A stretch of 64,000 nucleotides of DNA from Apiospora phragmitis (GCA_038363925.1 JAQQWL010000011.1:682001-746000), one strand, 5' to 3'; shown: positions 1 to 13,400, counted from the stretch's first letter. The notes: a model not told the origin generated them from the letters alone. Program-made: numbers and translations.

Positions 1-1086
1 CGATGGGACGGGGTGGCCAATGAGAGGGGCGGAATGGCACGATGTTGCTTGGCTGACAGGGGGTGTTCGCGGAACCTCAAACACGTCAAGTCTCAAGCTC
101 CGCCTGGTTCGGGCCAATCCCCCCTGCCCAGCCAGAAGACGAGGGAAAGCCAGCTTAGGACGAGCCGCGGCGCCGGCTGTGCCTCGGGGCTAGGCCGACT
201 TCGCTTTAGGCTGGCGGTCAGATATGGAACGATCCGAACTGTCCGCCGTGCGCGACCTGTCTATCCACTCTCCTCCTCATTAAACTCATCCCACCGATCT
301 GGGTTGGGCTGGGCTCCGGCGTGGTGTGCTAAGCAAGTTGGATTACCTAGCGCTGGTGAGAGAGGGAGTCTGGCCTTTGGCCTTTTCGAGCTCCTAATTG
401 ATACGAAAGGGGGCTGAGTGCTGGGTGGGTTACTGAAGGACCAGGAGAGGATTTGCGTCTTTCTGGGCGAAATACTACGTTGATGCTAGTCGGAGGGCCT
501 GGAAGTCTGGGACTTTTGCATTGGCCGATGTGTCAAGGATGCTAAAGTGGTTGGCTGCATTTCTGCACTGCATGAACCTCCCAAGCCACACAGGGTCCCA
601 TTTTAATTTATCAGCCACATGTTGGCCGGTTCGTTGGGGCGAGAACTTTTGGTGCCTTCGAATCATGTTAACCATTAGGTGATCGATACATAACATCTGC
701 TTCCATGTTTTCAATGCAGTCTGGGTAGCATCACCAATCTTGGAGATTCAGGCATCTCAAATATCGAGAAGAAGAAAGCGAAATCATCAATCTACTACGG
801 CTCTACACCAGGATTTTCCCGGCTCTAAAAGAAGAAACAAAACCCGCACCCAGTAAATTCACCATCGGAACTCGTTCACCTGGGAGGATCCCAGGTGAGG
901 AGCCAGGCCAGGTCCTAAGTTTAGAGCCATTGGCGATCCGCCCACACTCGCTCCTTTTGCTCCACCGCGATTTGATACAACTCAACTTACACCACCACCC
1001 ACCGGCTAGTCCGTACATAGCCAAGCCTCCGCACGCACTCTCGTACCAATTTGCCAGCGCCCACCAGTCGGCAAGGAAAGTTCAAG
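1..1086. other. Gene-free stretch at the window start
   Basis: No supported gene. The open frames here are short, start mostly at non-ATG codons and do not resemble known proteins. The last 150 bases before 1087 are C/A-rich and lie directly upstream of the rhomboid start codon, so they are probably its promoter and 5' leader. Confidence 0.5.
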
Positions 1087-2265
1087 ATGCTGCGCTGGTG
1101 GCTGGCCCAAAAGCTGCCGTCGCGCCTCTTCGCCCGGCGCCGGTACGGCACCTACGGCTCCTACTCTTCGGGGGACCCATACCGCCTGCCGCCCGTCCGC
1201 GTCCTGGGCCCGACCATCTGGTGCACCACGGCCATCGGCGCGACCTACCTGGGCTGCGCGGCGTACGAGGTGTACAGCGACGTCCAGGAGGTCCAAAGGG
1301 GCCGTTCCCGCGCCGGCTGGCTGTCGTCGTCCTCGTCGTCGTCCATGACCTTCGAGCAGCTCGAAGCCGAGCGGACCTTGACGCACGTGCGATGCTCATA
1401 TTGGCACCAAAACCGTCAACAACAACAATCGCGACGGGTCATGGGCATGGAGGTGTGGCAGCCCGAATGGCTCACCGACTCCAGCGCCGTCGTCCGCGCG
1501 GCCATCTGCACCAACGCCGGCATCTACGCCATTAACAACCTCTTGCCCTGGACGTGGGATTATTTCGCCCACGTCGCCGCCTCGCCCCTGAACTACACCC
1601 TCTTCACCTCCATGTTTGGGCACCTGGGTCTCCTGCATCTCGGGTTCAACATGTATGCCCTGACGCAGTTCGCTCCTCCTGTGCAGCAGAACCGGATATT
1701 CCAGGGAAGCAACAGGTAAGTCAACCATATATTCGTATCTCGTTTACCTCTTCTTTCAGCTGCTGCAATCAATATTAACGAGGCCTTGCCCCCAGACATT
1801 CACTTTTATCATCCTTCGTATTCATAGATGTCCTCGCAACTAATACCAATGTGTCGTCACAGCCACTTCGCCGCCTTCTACCTCGGCTCCGGCCTCGCCG
1901 CCAGCCTGGGCCACCACCTCTCCACCGTCTGGCCCAACCGGGTGGGCCGGATCAGCGCCGGCCTAGGCGCGAGCAGCTCCATCATGGCCATCCTGGCCTC
2001 GTTCGCCATGACGAACCCGCACGCCGAGATCGGCATCATGTTCGTCCCGGGGAGCCTGCCCGCGCAGCAGGCCCTGATGGCCCTGACCGCGTTCGAGCTG
2101 TACGGCCTCTTCTTTGGTATCCCCTTCATGCCCCTCCTCCACGCGGGCCACCTCACGGGGCTCGCGGTCGGCGCCGCCTATGTGCAGTTCGACGGCCGGA
2201 AGCGGCTGTGGATCCCGGCGCGGCGGTTGGCGTTTTACTCGTTGCGGCGGTTCAAGATGATATGA
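1087..2265 (+). CDS. Rhomboid-family membrane protein, probably mitochondrial
   Basis: A putative intramembrane serine protease of the rhomboid superfamily, predicted at about 343 aa from two exons (1087-1715 and 1863-2265). The donor GTAAGT and the acceptor CAG keep the frame. The N-terminus is rich in Arg and Leu (MLRWWLAQK...), which suits a mitochondrial presequence. A hydrophobic segment precedes the core. Rhomboid signatures visible are the stretch FTSMFGHLGLLHLGFNMYAL (first core helices), the serine-bearing motif GLGASSSIMA in exon 2, and the His-bearing motif LHAGHLTGLAVG near the C-terminus. The usual active-site motif is GxSG, but here the fourth position is Ser. An upstream in-frame TTG is not a credible start, so the ATG at 1087 was chosen. 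Family assignment is firm. Mitochondrial location is inferred, and proteolytic activity is likely but the variant motif leaves some doubt. Confidence 0.88.
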
Positions 2266-4239
2266 TAAAGGTAGGCGGCGCGCGGCGCGTGGACTCCCAA
2301 GATGGAGAGAGAGGCGGGGCCCTGAGTAAGGGTAAGCTGCGGGTCATGGCCCCAGATATTTCCTTCCCAAACAGAAATGGCAAAGTGCCTATGTTCAGCG
2401 TCACTTTCGCGCGGGATGCGGGCGTTGTCAGGCACGAAGTAATCAGGAGATGATGCTTCTAGATATATTTTGTTTCGTTTAAGAAGATAGATACTCCCTC
2501 AATCATTATCAATGTGTCAACATTCTGGATGCACAATAAATACCTACCTACCAAATTAGTGCGGGCTTCTCACACCGGAAGGCACTCAGGGTCACGGTAC
2601 CGGCAGTTTCGAGAGGATCATCATAGTCGCTGGACTCGGCGACCTCGTGCAAAGAGATGAAGGAATGGCCCGAAAGATATGAACTTCATAAGGGGGTGTA
2701 AGAGGGACTAGAGCGAAACACCAGTGCCATCAAACCCCCCATTAAAGAAGCATACCACCATCTTACGTTGTTGGCAACTAAGGCCCCCCTCTAAGCAGAT
2801 TACTTACAACTTGCCGGTGCTGAGGTTGGTATTCACTCCTGCTACTGCCCCAGCCTACCATCCTCGCCGTCAGTTGAGGAAGCGAAGCAACAGAATCCCG
2901 CTCAAGCTTGTTCTTTCCCCCTCTCGGGAATAGATAAATAAACACCTGCGACCGGGACGAACCATACCACTTCATCTCATACGAGGTGGTTCTCAGTAGG
3001 TACGTAGTTTAGTAGACACCATCCCTCTCGGGGTCCCACACACTGCCGGCCCTTTCTTCCGTTGCCTGTCTCGACCCCATCGCCCAGCCGCGCGCTGGGT
3101 CCCACCCGGACCTGCTCCGCGCCTCCACCCACACATACATCTAGAGAGGAGGGGCACACGCACACGCACACACAAGAACCAAGAATACAAACTTATTTTG
3201 TTGACAGCGGAGGCCATGGGCTGATGCACCCTTTCTCTCTTCGACATGTGCAGAAGGGGGAGCGGACGATTGGAGGCAGGTTTCGTTGAAGCACCCCAGA
3301 TTCGTATGATCCGGAATCAGACACCCACTCCTTGGTATAACTAACATGCATTATAACTAGGCGTGATCACGAAAAAGACAAGGCAAAAAGGAGGCAATCA
3401 GGTTTTAACAAAAAAACGTATTTGGTATATGATAGTCTAATGGCGCTGCTGTGCTGTTTCGCTACAGTCTAAAGTTGGTTGGTATGTGTAGGTTGTGTCG
3501 TGATCGTCGACCCAATGATACTCGTATATATCCATCCATTCCCATCCTATTCCTATCCCATTCCTATCCCGTCCTTTTCCCATCATCGCAGTTCCTGTAT
3601 CCTTATCTTCGTAACCGTAGTGATTGTAATGTAATACCCTAGGCGATGAAGAAACATGTTCCCATCCCTGGTTCTGTAGTTTATTATTCGTGCAAGGCAC
3701 CCTCCTGTTCTTAGGGAAGATCCAACATTGGGAATGGCTATCCAATTCTTGTTTGGAGATCACCCTTAATATTGGTTGCCATGGTCTGGACTCGCCATGC
3801 CACCGGTCCCCGGAGTTCTACCAAGGAATCATCGATTGCACTCGTTTCTGTGGTTGCGATGCAGTGAGAGCTTGTCGAAGGCGGCGGCGGCGGGATTGTG
3901 AAGCCCACAAAGCTGTGTCGTCGAATGTGTCATTTCTTTGCGAATGACGACGACAAGCCAGATTGGCCGTGCAATGACGCATCGACTGCAGTACGTGTCG
4001 AGCTGGAAGTCGTCCCAAACGTCATCGCCAGCGTGTGGTGCGATGCAGTTAAGATAATAGCAATGGTATGTATAGTCGGCTCGTACGGGCAAGTCTGACA
4101 TCCTGTGTTATCTTAACTGCGACGACTTGGGCTAGTACTCGAGACACCACACAGTGATGCGTCGAGTAGAAGATTAGCCCCACCTCTCTCAAAGAGATGA
4201 GTGGTTGGTAAAAAGGCAAAGAGATTCTTCTAATTGATC
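2266..4239. other. Convergent intergenic region with an imperfect inverted repeat
   Basis: No gene is supported. The region lies between two convergent genes. It holds a CA-rich simple repeat near 3155-3176 and, at 4045-4120, a perfect 13-bp inverted repeat (arms 4045-4057 and 4108-4120). Similarity continues imperfectly outward on both sides, so this may be a degenerate MITE or a hairpin. Otherwise nothing was seen. Confidence 0.4.
4045..4120. repeat. Inverted repeat, 13-bp perfect arms
   Basis: The arm GCAGTTAAGATAA at 4045-4057 recurs as its reverse complement at 4108-4120, with a 50-nt spacer. Flanking DNA to about 3975 and 4165 shows further imperfect complementarity, including blocks resembling GACGCATC and AAGTCGTC on both sides. 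It could be a remnant of a small foldback element. Confidence 0.55.
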
Positions 4240-5838
4240 TCATCGTTTACTCTCGCGCGCGGATAATGTCCGCCATCCACCCGCATCGCTCGAGAGGTCG
4301 TCCAAGCCGGCATCGATCGTCGGTAGTCCGAGCAGCGTCGTGTTGTTACACATAGGCAACCCGTTATCGCTGCGGACGAGGAACTGGGGGCGACTCCGTC
4401 GTCGACAGGCCGGCCGCCGTCTGCGTCGCCACCGAGGCGTCCCGGTGGTGTTTCTGCCCCGCCTCGGCAGTCGTCTGCGGCGGGAGGCTGTAGCCCGCGA
4501 AAGGCTGCGCCTTGCCGAGCTGCTTCTCGTCTTCGCGCGAGAGGCGTCGGTCGTCTTCATCCTCCTCCTCCTCATCGTCGTCTTCGTCGTTGTCTCCTCC
4601 AAAGTACGATGAGCTGCTAGCGGCTCGGGAGCTGGGGGAGCTGCGCGAGATGCTCGAGGTTGCTGAGAATGGTGTCGTTGATATATTAGATGAGCTCGAG
4701 GACAAGGAGAACCGGGATTTGGGGATGTGCAGCTTGAAAGCTGAAGAGTGGCGGGCAGCTGTGTGCTCTGAACGGGTCTCTGCTGCAGCTGGCCCCTGAT
4801 GCGGCACAATGGTATCGGACGAAGTGTTCACACATGACGTTAGGGAGGGTGAGGAGAAGCTGCGTAGGAAAGGGGGAGGCGACAGCAGCGTGCTGGGTGC
4901 CACCTCGGCAGCAGCGTGACTAGCAAAGTTGTCGTCGTCCTCGTTCTCTTCCATGATCTGTTCGGGGATGGAAAGACCCGGGTTGGACTCGACGGGAGGC
5001 GTAGTGACGACGGGCTTGTCGTCGGAGAGAAACCTCCGGAGCGCTTCGGGCGACATCTCGCGTGACCGGCTGCTACCTGAGGGTGTCGTGCTCCGCGTGT
5101 TACGCTCGGATGGGTAGCTCTGGCTACTGTGGTTGCTATGACAACTCTTCACCGAGGCCATATCATCAGTATCGCTGTGGACGGCAGCGCCCTTGCTGCG
5201 GTCAGCACTGCTACCACGGTTGGATGGCTTCAGGCCGAATAGTCGTCGCGCCGAGACCCAGCGGGGTGTGGGCGACTGGGAGCGTGAAGGCCTTTGGATT
5301 TGCAACGCGTCTGATGGCGACGAGCTGACGAGGCTTCTGGCCATGCTGGGCGCCATGGGAGCCGCGGGTGCCGGGCGGGGAGATCTGAACTTGTCCATCG
5401 GGTTCATAGTCCTGTATTCGACTGCAGTGATGGAAGTCATAGAAGCACTCCTGTGGCGGGAAGGATGTTCAGTGGGAACGTCGAGGGTATTTACAGTCTG
5501 GCCCGGGAGATAGGGACAAGACGTGGTGCTGGGCATGGCAGGATCGTGTGTCTCAGTTGACCCGTCTATCTCGTACTGAGCGTGTTATTAGCCAGTTGCC
5601 CGCCAGACAGTATACAGTGCGTACGGGCGTATACGCGGGTGATTGGGTCTGAGCTTACGTAGTAGTAGTATGTCTGACCCATTCTGAGACCACCGGTTCG
5701 CTTGGGAGAAATGAAGCTCTGATCCCCATCACAGACGATGTCTCGAAAGGTGTGGCAGCCTCGCCATTGTCCTCGGGAACGGCGAGCGTCCCGCTCCATC
5801 TTATATGGGTTGGAGAAGTTGTCCAAGGATCCAAACAA
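4240..5838 (-). CDS. Conserved Ser-rich fungal protein of unknown function, one frameshift
   Basis: The gene reads on the minus strand. Exon 1 runs 5838-5659 and carries the conserved-looking block WRGCHTFRDIVCDGD and then GGLRMGQTYYYY. The intron 5658-5576 (GTAAGC...CAG) is followed by YEIDGSTETHDPAMPSTT and by CPYLPGQTVNTL in exon 2. The rest is a long low-complexity Ser/Pro/Arg-rich stretch with an acidic run (DDDEEEEDEDD). Near the end the frame stops after TTESPPVPRPQR. One base removed from the G5 run at 4386-4390 instead gives PQFLVRSDNGLPMCNN and a sensible C-terminus ending at 4240. Exon 1 may have an upstream partner, because a CAG acceptor sits at 5840-5839 and the first ATG inside is at 5799. 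Resemblance to conserved Sordariomycete proteins is from memory. No function is known to me. Confidence 0.75.
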
Positions 5839-8800
5839 CTGGACGCCCTGGATGGACTGATGCGTGCGACTAATGCAAGGTCAGCAAAATGCGAGCTCCT
5901 AATGGGGTGGGAGGCGGGGGTGCCTGGATGTATGCGCCTAATGCAGGGTACAACGAAATCAAAATCAACGCGACATAGGGCTAAGGCTGCCTGCCAACCA
6001 ACACCAAGACGTTGCATCCTTTCCACTGCTCACTCGGCAGTGGGTCGATCCAGGGTCAATGGAATCAATAGAAACAATAGAAACAATAAAAACAACACCG
6101 CCAGAAACATTCGTAAGCTGCAGGGCCCATCCCTCCCATCCTTCTCCAACTCCAACCACCATCCCCTCCCATGCCATCCCATCCGCGAACTTACTTACTT
6201 GGCCGGATGCGGCGCAAGTCAGGATGGGCCGGGTACGTGGTGGCGGGCTGCACAACTTTGGACAGGGGGCAACTTGCTCCAATGGAAGACTACCAGGTTC
6301 CCGACCGGCATGACCGGGGCTAATTTGCTCAGTCATAATAGGCTGTACGAGATAATAGCCACGCTGAGTATTGAATGAACCATTGACCGGGAATGATGGT
6401 CATTGGACTTGTTTTTCTTCTCACATGTCCAATCCTTGAGGAAATTGCCTGTGCTGCTCATCCGGGAAATTGGTAAGGCTGATGGATATCGAGAGCAAGA
6501 ATGCAATGAATATTCAATGCCGGCGCCAGGGTGCTCTCTGCTGGCCCAATGGGGAGAATCTGACCCTTGGCAATATCTCTCCCTTGCGCAGATTACGCAT
6601 CAAGAAGGGGAAATGCTGAGCTGGAAGTAATAAGACAAGGCCTGTCTCGTACGGACACGGACGGGGCACGGCTGATGCGAGCCCTATGCCCGAGCTGTCG
6701 GGTTGGGGAGGGGGAACTAAAGCGGAATAGGGAACTGGAACGGGAAGGGCAAGGCAATAATGACGAGTAAGAGGCGCTCGGCTCCAGAATAAGAAAACGC
6801 CCGCTAATCAAAGGAACCGGATAAAGCAGGTAAACAGACGGGAAACACGAATGCGTGAGACTCACAGCAGAAATGTAAAGAGGGTAGTCGAGGGATCCTC
6901 CATGGTCGCCGAGGGTTGGGATCGAGATTCGCCCATATTTGAAGTCGAGACACGACCGTCCATGGCCCAAGATAATGGCAGGGTGTCTTGACGCTATTCC
7001 AGGGTTGATAACCAAATTTAGGTAGCCGCGCAGTTTGTTGCACTCTTCTTGCAGCTTGGTCAGATCCGACTTAATAATGAAACACGTTGGCCCTCACTGC
7101 CGGCATGTTTCAGCAGACGCAGTACCCAATCAGTTGGTGACTCGCGGTTCTAATTGTAGTTTCGAGGAATACCAAAATGCAACTGCACTGAACCAATAAT
7201 TTGTCGTGTCCGGGAGCGCCGTGATCCTCCTTGGGCGTGATGGCGAGGTATTTGGTGTTTTGTGCCAATTCGTGTATAAGTCCCGAATGCGCTTATGCTG
7301 ACGGGTTGGCGCTTACCGGCAGGAAGCGAGCGAACGAGCTGGTGCAGGGTCTCCCGAATGGGAAAACGCACTGCACACGGGGGATGGCGGATCGGATTCC
7401 TTATGTCAATTCAGTCTCAGCGTAATCTGGCGAATCGTCGCAAAAAGTCCCGAGAAGTGCCCTCCCGTGGAACGATGATTGACGATGGTGGTGACGATAA
7501 TAGCGCTGACGAGAGTTCGGTTTGAGGAGGGAAAGCCGTAAAGTGTAATAGATAGGCGCAAAACGTTCTTTTTGATCAATATTTGCAAGGGAACGAAGGG
7601 GGGTAAGGCCGGCCTTCCCATGGAACTAGTAGTAAGAAGCTGAAATCCTCGCGAGGGCTGAATGTCGATTTTTTGCTGACGCCTAAAATTATATCGTCAA
7701 GATAGAGGAGGAGCTATGCTAGTCCAGGAGAAGAGATTCAACGCCAAGACTCCGATGGTTCCTGTCAAGGGAAGCCAAAAGTCGCTGGAGACGGTCCCAG
7801 TGAGGCGTGGGATTGGCTGTGGGTGACGATGGGCCCGCTAGGTTAGCTCCTGGGAGGCTTAGGTCGGGTGGGAAATAGTCGACACTTTTCGACACAAACG
7901 TTCAAGAGATCCCAGTTATTTCGTGGTGGGTCATGTTTGAGAGTGAAGCTAAGCTAGATGAGCTGGGAACGGCGTGTAAATGCCGCCAATTCTGTTCCGG
8001 GGACGGAGACGAGGGCAGGGCAAGGCAGGGCAAGGCAAGGCAAGGCAAGGCAAGGCAAGGCAAGAGAGAGAGTCAATCATCAAATATCATCGGCTGAGAT
8101 CGTGAAACTATTGTGGCATTGCATTATCGGGACTAGAAGAAGAAAAGAACAAGGCCTGTGTGGATCTCGAACAAGATCTTGGAAACGATGAAGGACTGGC
8201 AGAAGAAAAGAAGGTTGGCCGGGCAGTATGCAACATATTAATCCAATGTGGTGGTTACTGGGCATCTACGATTCTACTGCTGACTGCTACCTATAGTAGT
8301 AGTACATCTTCCCAGCTAATACCTGCTTCTGGGGAACAGAGAGGCAAGAGGTCCGAAGCAAGTCGTAGCAATGACGACAATGCTCTCGAGGTCTGCGCAA
8401 CTAGTGTGGACGGAATCCTCCAACCATGGGCTAAGACGACGAGGAACGATCTGCGCAGGGACCGGCGAATGGAGTCACGGCAGCACGGCTTTCTCAAACA
8501 CACCTCCAGAATAGCAGACGGGATTCGTCGATGCCGCCAGAAGGACTACTGCAGACAGACGATAGAGCAGCTTATAACCTGCAAAATCAAATATGTTACT
8601 GGATCTGTATGCACTCTGTGAATATCCTACGTCAATAGGTAGCATGCATCTCCCAGCTTCAAGGACTTGCATACCTTGCGCAGAAGTATATGTAGGTCAG
8701 CTGTGCTGGTGATACATACATCATTGATGTGTACACCAATCTCACCCTCTGCGTCTTCTGCGTGACCTTGTGCATCGCCGAGCCGTCACAGCGTGGTAAC

Positions 8801-11800
8801 CACACAATCAAGAGGAGGGCGAGAGAAACCTAGCACCTAGAGAGGTCAAGAGAGAGACTGGTAACAATCGCAAGCGTTTCGCTGCATCATTGATACCGTG
8901 AGAGCCAATCAATGGCATGTTCACCCACCCATCAACAGGCACCATGCCGAGAGTCAGGTTCATTTCACTCTGCAAGTCGGCGGTCGCCAGTTCTAACCAA
9001 TGGTGGCATCAACCAGGCACAGAGCTCCCAAGCGGGAACATTTTTAGAAAGAGAGAGAAAAAACGTGGTGGATTGATCGGCAGTGGATTGGTAATGGACA
9101 GGGCCAATCACAGACGGCAGGGCCTGTTACTCCCAGCGAGATTACACTGCTAGAAGCGAGGACAATTGATTGATTGATGATTTGAACCCGTCTGTGCGCA
9201 ATAACTCTCTCCCCTTTGCAATTCGGTTTTAAATCAGTCTTCGCTTATTTCTCATGATCAATACCACGAGACCGACCCCCAGAGACAAAAGCAAACATGC
9301 AATCCTCGTCCTAGAAGCTGTGGCTTTGATGCTGTCTCAAACCCAGCGAGGTAGCCAGCCAACCAACATCAACAGATGACCAGAGCAACCGAGGTCTTCC
9401 AAGTCCACTACGACTTGACTACTGTACGCATGCGGGAACAGCTCATACCTTAGGTTAGCGCATCCTGTATCATGGGCAACCAGGAAACAGGGTTCTTGCA
9501 ACTGGCTTCTTTCTTTCTTCCAGTATTATTGGAATACATTCGCCGTCGTCCCGTCCGTACCGTACGCCGTACGTGCTTGGCTTGGGAGAATAACCGGTTT
9601 TCTCGACAGTTCAGCCTCTCAACGCTAGCTCTCTAGTCTCCTCCAGCTTACAGGACGGGCGAGTGGATGAGACGGCTTCAACGGACATGAACACCACCAC
9701 TAGCCACAGTGGAAACGGCGAAATGGCAGCAGGGTGGACAGCGGCAATTCAAAAGAACAATACCTACACCACCTGCCTGCATGTAAGTGAGGTATGTAGG
9801 TGAAGTGTGAACACCTCCGCACCTGCAGATTTACCATGCTCCCCCATCTCCCGGCAGCCGATGATTGGTTTGTTATATCTTCACATCACATTCATAATAT
9901 TACAATGCATGTACCTTACATATCGCTACCACCAAAGAGCTCCAGCAACCAGTTGGAGAGCCACCATCTCTCTGTGAGTCTCCGTCTCTACATCTTCCAT
10001 GGTCCATCGAAGTCGTTCCATCGACTAGCACACCTTCTACGGTATATTTGACCGAAGAGGAAACACATCTGGGCGATCTCCAATTTCCCGTGCTTGTGCA
10101 TCTACGTAACCTCTCGAGACGGGGAAAAAAAGGTCTGCCCCAGTAGGTATGCATGTACTTTTGCAAAATTGTTTGCTGTCATCGCGCTAAGAAAGTATCT
10201 GGATGCAACGGCCGCATCTTCCGTCCATGGCTTGCTGCCAGCACCCACGATAAAGTTACATGAAAGGGATGACAGCCCAAGACAATTCGCCCAGGCGCCA
10301 CCCAAACTGAAAAAGGACCTCGGACTTTTGGTGAAGGGGATACATAGGCTCGGTGTCAACTCTAATGATTGGTGTAAGAAGGACTGGCTGGCACAAGTGA
10401 AAACCGATCCTACCTAGGTGGTAATATCAAGGACCTTCAGATCATCGTACGGCGAACAGATCTGAATCTCGGGTTATTAAGAGCAGGGACTTCCCTGTTG
10501 TAATTAGAAGAAGAAAATGACACCTAAAAAATAACACCTGCAGCACTGTATCGATCGGATTTCTGCCCTCCTCTCGTCAGTGCTCTCACGTCGTTCGTGC
10601 GCCATCGAAGGCGGGAGGCGCAATCTTATTTCGGAGAAATGGGCAACAGAGGGGCTACACGCAGGGGGGGGGACAAGTCCACGATGCCTTATGGATGCAT
10701 CATCCTGGTCGCCCACGAGATTAATGTTGCATTAAACTACCAGAGGTCGATCACAATGGGACCTTTTGTGCCGCCTATTTCCGCTGGCCACTGGCACACA
10801 TTTGTGCGAAGTGAGTTGGTTTCGACGCGTTATTGCTGCTCTGTAGGTAGGCTTCCTGAGGTTCCATTCGGGAGTGTAGTACTCCCTAGCTAATGTTCAC
10901 AAGTCGGGTGTTCGAATCCGATTCGGGATTCCCGATGTCCGGCGATGAGGCGTGTAACTTATACTCACTTACACGATGTAAGTGAAGCAAGTAACCAGTA
11001 CCCTGGGTAAATAGATTTTACCACTAACCATGCGCCGACCACTTTGGCTTCTGGTTTCCAAGCCTACACCGCCGAGCGAGCGCTTGTGTTTGACCCGTCA
11101 CTAGCGGCAGGTTGGTTAGGTACCTGACGTGCTCACTGCTGAATCCATCCTTGGGTTTTCCTCCCCCATTTTCCTAGGGCAAACACAGTGGGTGGCCATG
11201 TTGTCCGGCGCATTCGTTGCCGGTTCATGACATCAGTCCTCTCCGCTCTTTTCGGGTCCCGATCGGTTGCCGCATTTCCATAGCGACGGGACCACGCACT
11301 GGGACGAACGCCGGAGCAGACCTGACGAAATTGGATTTCACTTGTCCAGGCTGCCAGGTTCATGGGATTACATTTGCGATTAACTAGGTATAGGTTAGGC
11401 GCACTTATATTTCAATGTGAGTATGTACTCACATTACATGGAGGTGAACAAATGCCCGCCAATAAGTTTTTAAAGTCTTGATAGATTCTTCGATGTTTAC
11501 AGGATTTACCTGTATTAGAGAATGATGTTAAACGTTTCACCACATCCAGGCGTCCCCATGTATGACTTCTGCATGTGTGCGACAAGATAAGCATCCATGA
11601 TACGGGCCTGGATTTCGGGGTTTGAGCCCAAAATCGAAAAGACACGAGCGGGTCAAGCTGTTGAAATATTGCAGTGGGTGACTTGCAGCAATTGTGACCT
11701 GCCCGACGGGATGAGTTAGTTCCTTTGTTCGTTCATGTGCGCGCCCGCCGCTGCCCTCGGCGAGAGAGATTCAGTGCTACCTGCTTCCAGTCTCGCGGTT

Positions 11801-13400
11801 GGCCACAGACGATATATGTTACATGCAGAACCCAGCTATATACTTATGTATGGTATGGTGACCTTGACTTGGCCAATCGCGGAATAAGCTACAACTACTT
11901 ACCGGCAAGTAGGTATTATCGTTCGGGTGCTCTCAAGCAGTGCATGTATGCACGATGAACCCAAGACCGATGCTGGCATCGCGCATGATACTGTGCTTCG
12001 ATATGATATGTGATCCTCATGGCTTTGCCCAATCTGAGAGAATGAACTATACCTGGTGCCAAGTATAAGATAAGAGCCTGCCATTACTCAATCCATACTT
12101 TTGGGTGATATGTACATATGCTGCCTGAGATGCTGCCTGAGATGTTGCCTTTCGTCCTACTGCTATTTTCGATACGAAAAGATCGGTAGTCATTTGGCAT
12201 GTGTGAATGCTTGCCCGTCCAAATCATCAGAACGAAACGAGGTATATGTGCAAGAAAGCAAAGTCCGGCGCTGTCTGTTGTAACACGTGCTATTGCGTTT
12301 CGTTTCCCGGTGCACTGGACTTCGGACGTTCCGTTACCTACTTTATATAGGAAGATTAGCACGGGATGTGTGAGTCAAGGAATCCCGAACTCGGGACTGG
12401 GAAGTATGTGCTGTGTTCTGGTTTGCTTTGCTATGGGTTCCATTCCTAGGATCTGACCAGCAGTATTCGTAGGGTCGTCGGAGATGACGGGAATGCTTGT
12501 CCTTCTTCATGCGCACGCATCTCCTTCTGACAAGTTGCTTGAACCAAGGGTTAATAATCTCCGTCGATGCATCAATCCACAGATGCTGCCGGCCGTACGA
12601 TACCAACCAACCAGTATCAAGCCGCTGTAGTCAATTGACCCATGGTCAAGAGAGTCTGTTATACACCGCCCAGGTCGTCCCACAAACTCGAGCACCTTCA
12701 AGGCCGTCTCTCCCACAACGAGGATGCTATGTTTTGAACTGACGCAGTAGAATGTACTTGTGGTACGTCCGCGTGTCTTGGCTTGAAACAATGAGCATGC
12801 TGATGCTGCCTCTTGAATGTTCCATGCGGGGAGCTCACCGACTGCTGTCAATTTTATTGCATACTTGCTGTTGCTTCTGATTCCAGCATCTTGCCGTATG
12901 AATCGGTATCTCCTCAGTTGACAACTAGCGGAAATCGGTTCTTATGAAGGGCTGGAGAGAGGTACACGTAATCCTGAACCACCGGGACCATCCCGAAGCT
13001 TTCTCTCCTGTCAAGGGAAGGAGACCGTCCATTATTGACGTAAGCAAGAAAAGGGGTGAGCGACCACATCTTCATCCTTTCGCCCGGGACTTGGTCAGTA
13101 TATAGCATTCCCCTACACTTACTACTGGTCCGCATAACATGCGAATCCAACAGGACGAGGCCAACCTAATCATCTGTCTACAGATTTGAAGGTGACAAGG
13201 TCTCTGTGGTACGTTAAAGATCAGATATTTCAAACAGCACGACAGGAATATAGAACTGTAGTGAGGGCATCGCTACCAATTCATAGCTCGTAGCAAGTAA
13301 GTACAAACAAGGTTGACTCCCCTTATACACATTGCCCTTAGTCACCCGCTGCTCTGTTCTGCTCTGCGCTGGTTTGATATTGGAGAACGGATTCGCCCGT
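5839..13400. other. Long gene-free stretch
   Basis: About 7.5 kb without a supported gene. Open frames are short, mostly start at non-ATG codons and show no recognisable domain. Visible simple features are an (AAGGC)n-type pentamer tract at 8013-8065, a G8 run near 10663, a short direct repeat GCCTGAGATG at about 12123-12146, and a GTTCGAATCC block at about 10910 that does not fold into a tRNA T-arm. I see nothing else. Confidence 0.45.
8013..8065 (+). repeat. Pentanucleotide microsatellite (GGCAA)n
   Basis: About ten units of GGCAA/GGCAG in tandem, becoming pure GGCAA at the 3' side and then running into GAGAGAGAG. It lies far from any supported gene. Confidence 0.9.

Noticed and set aside
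8160..8621. 153-codon plus-strand frame
   Set aside because: No ATG near the start, no domain, and amino-acid composition not clearly coding.
10856..10935. Possible tRNA gene around GTTCGAATCC
   Set aside because: No T-arm pairing, no 7-bp acceptor stem and no anticodon arm at the right spacing.
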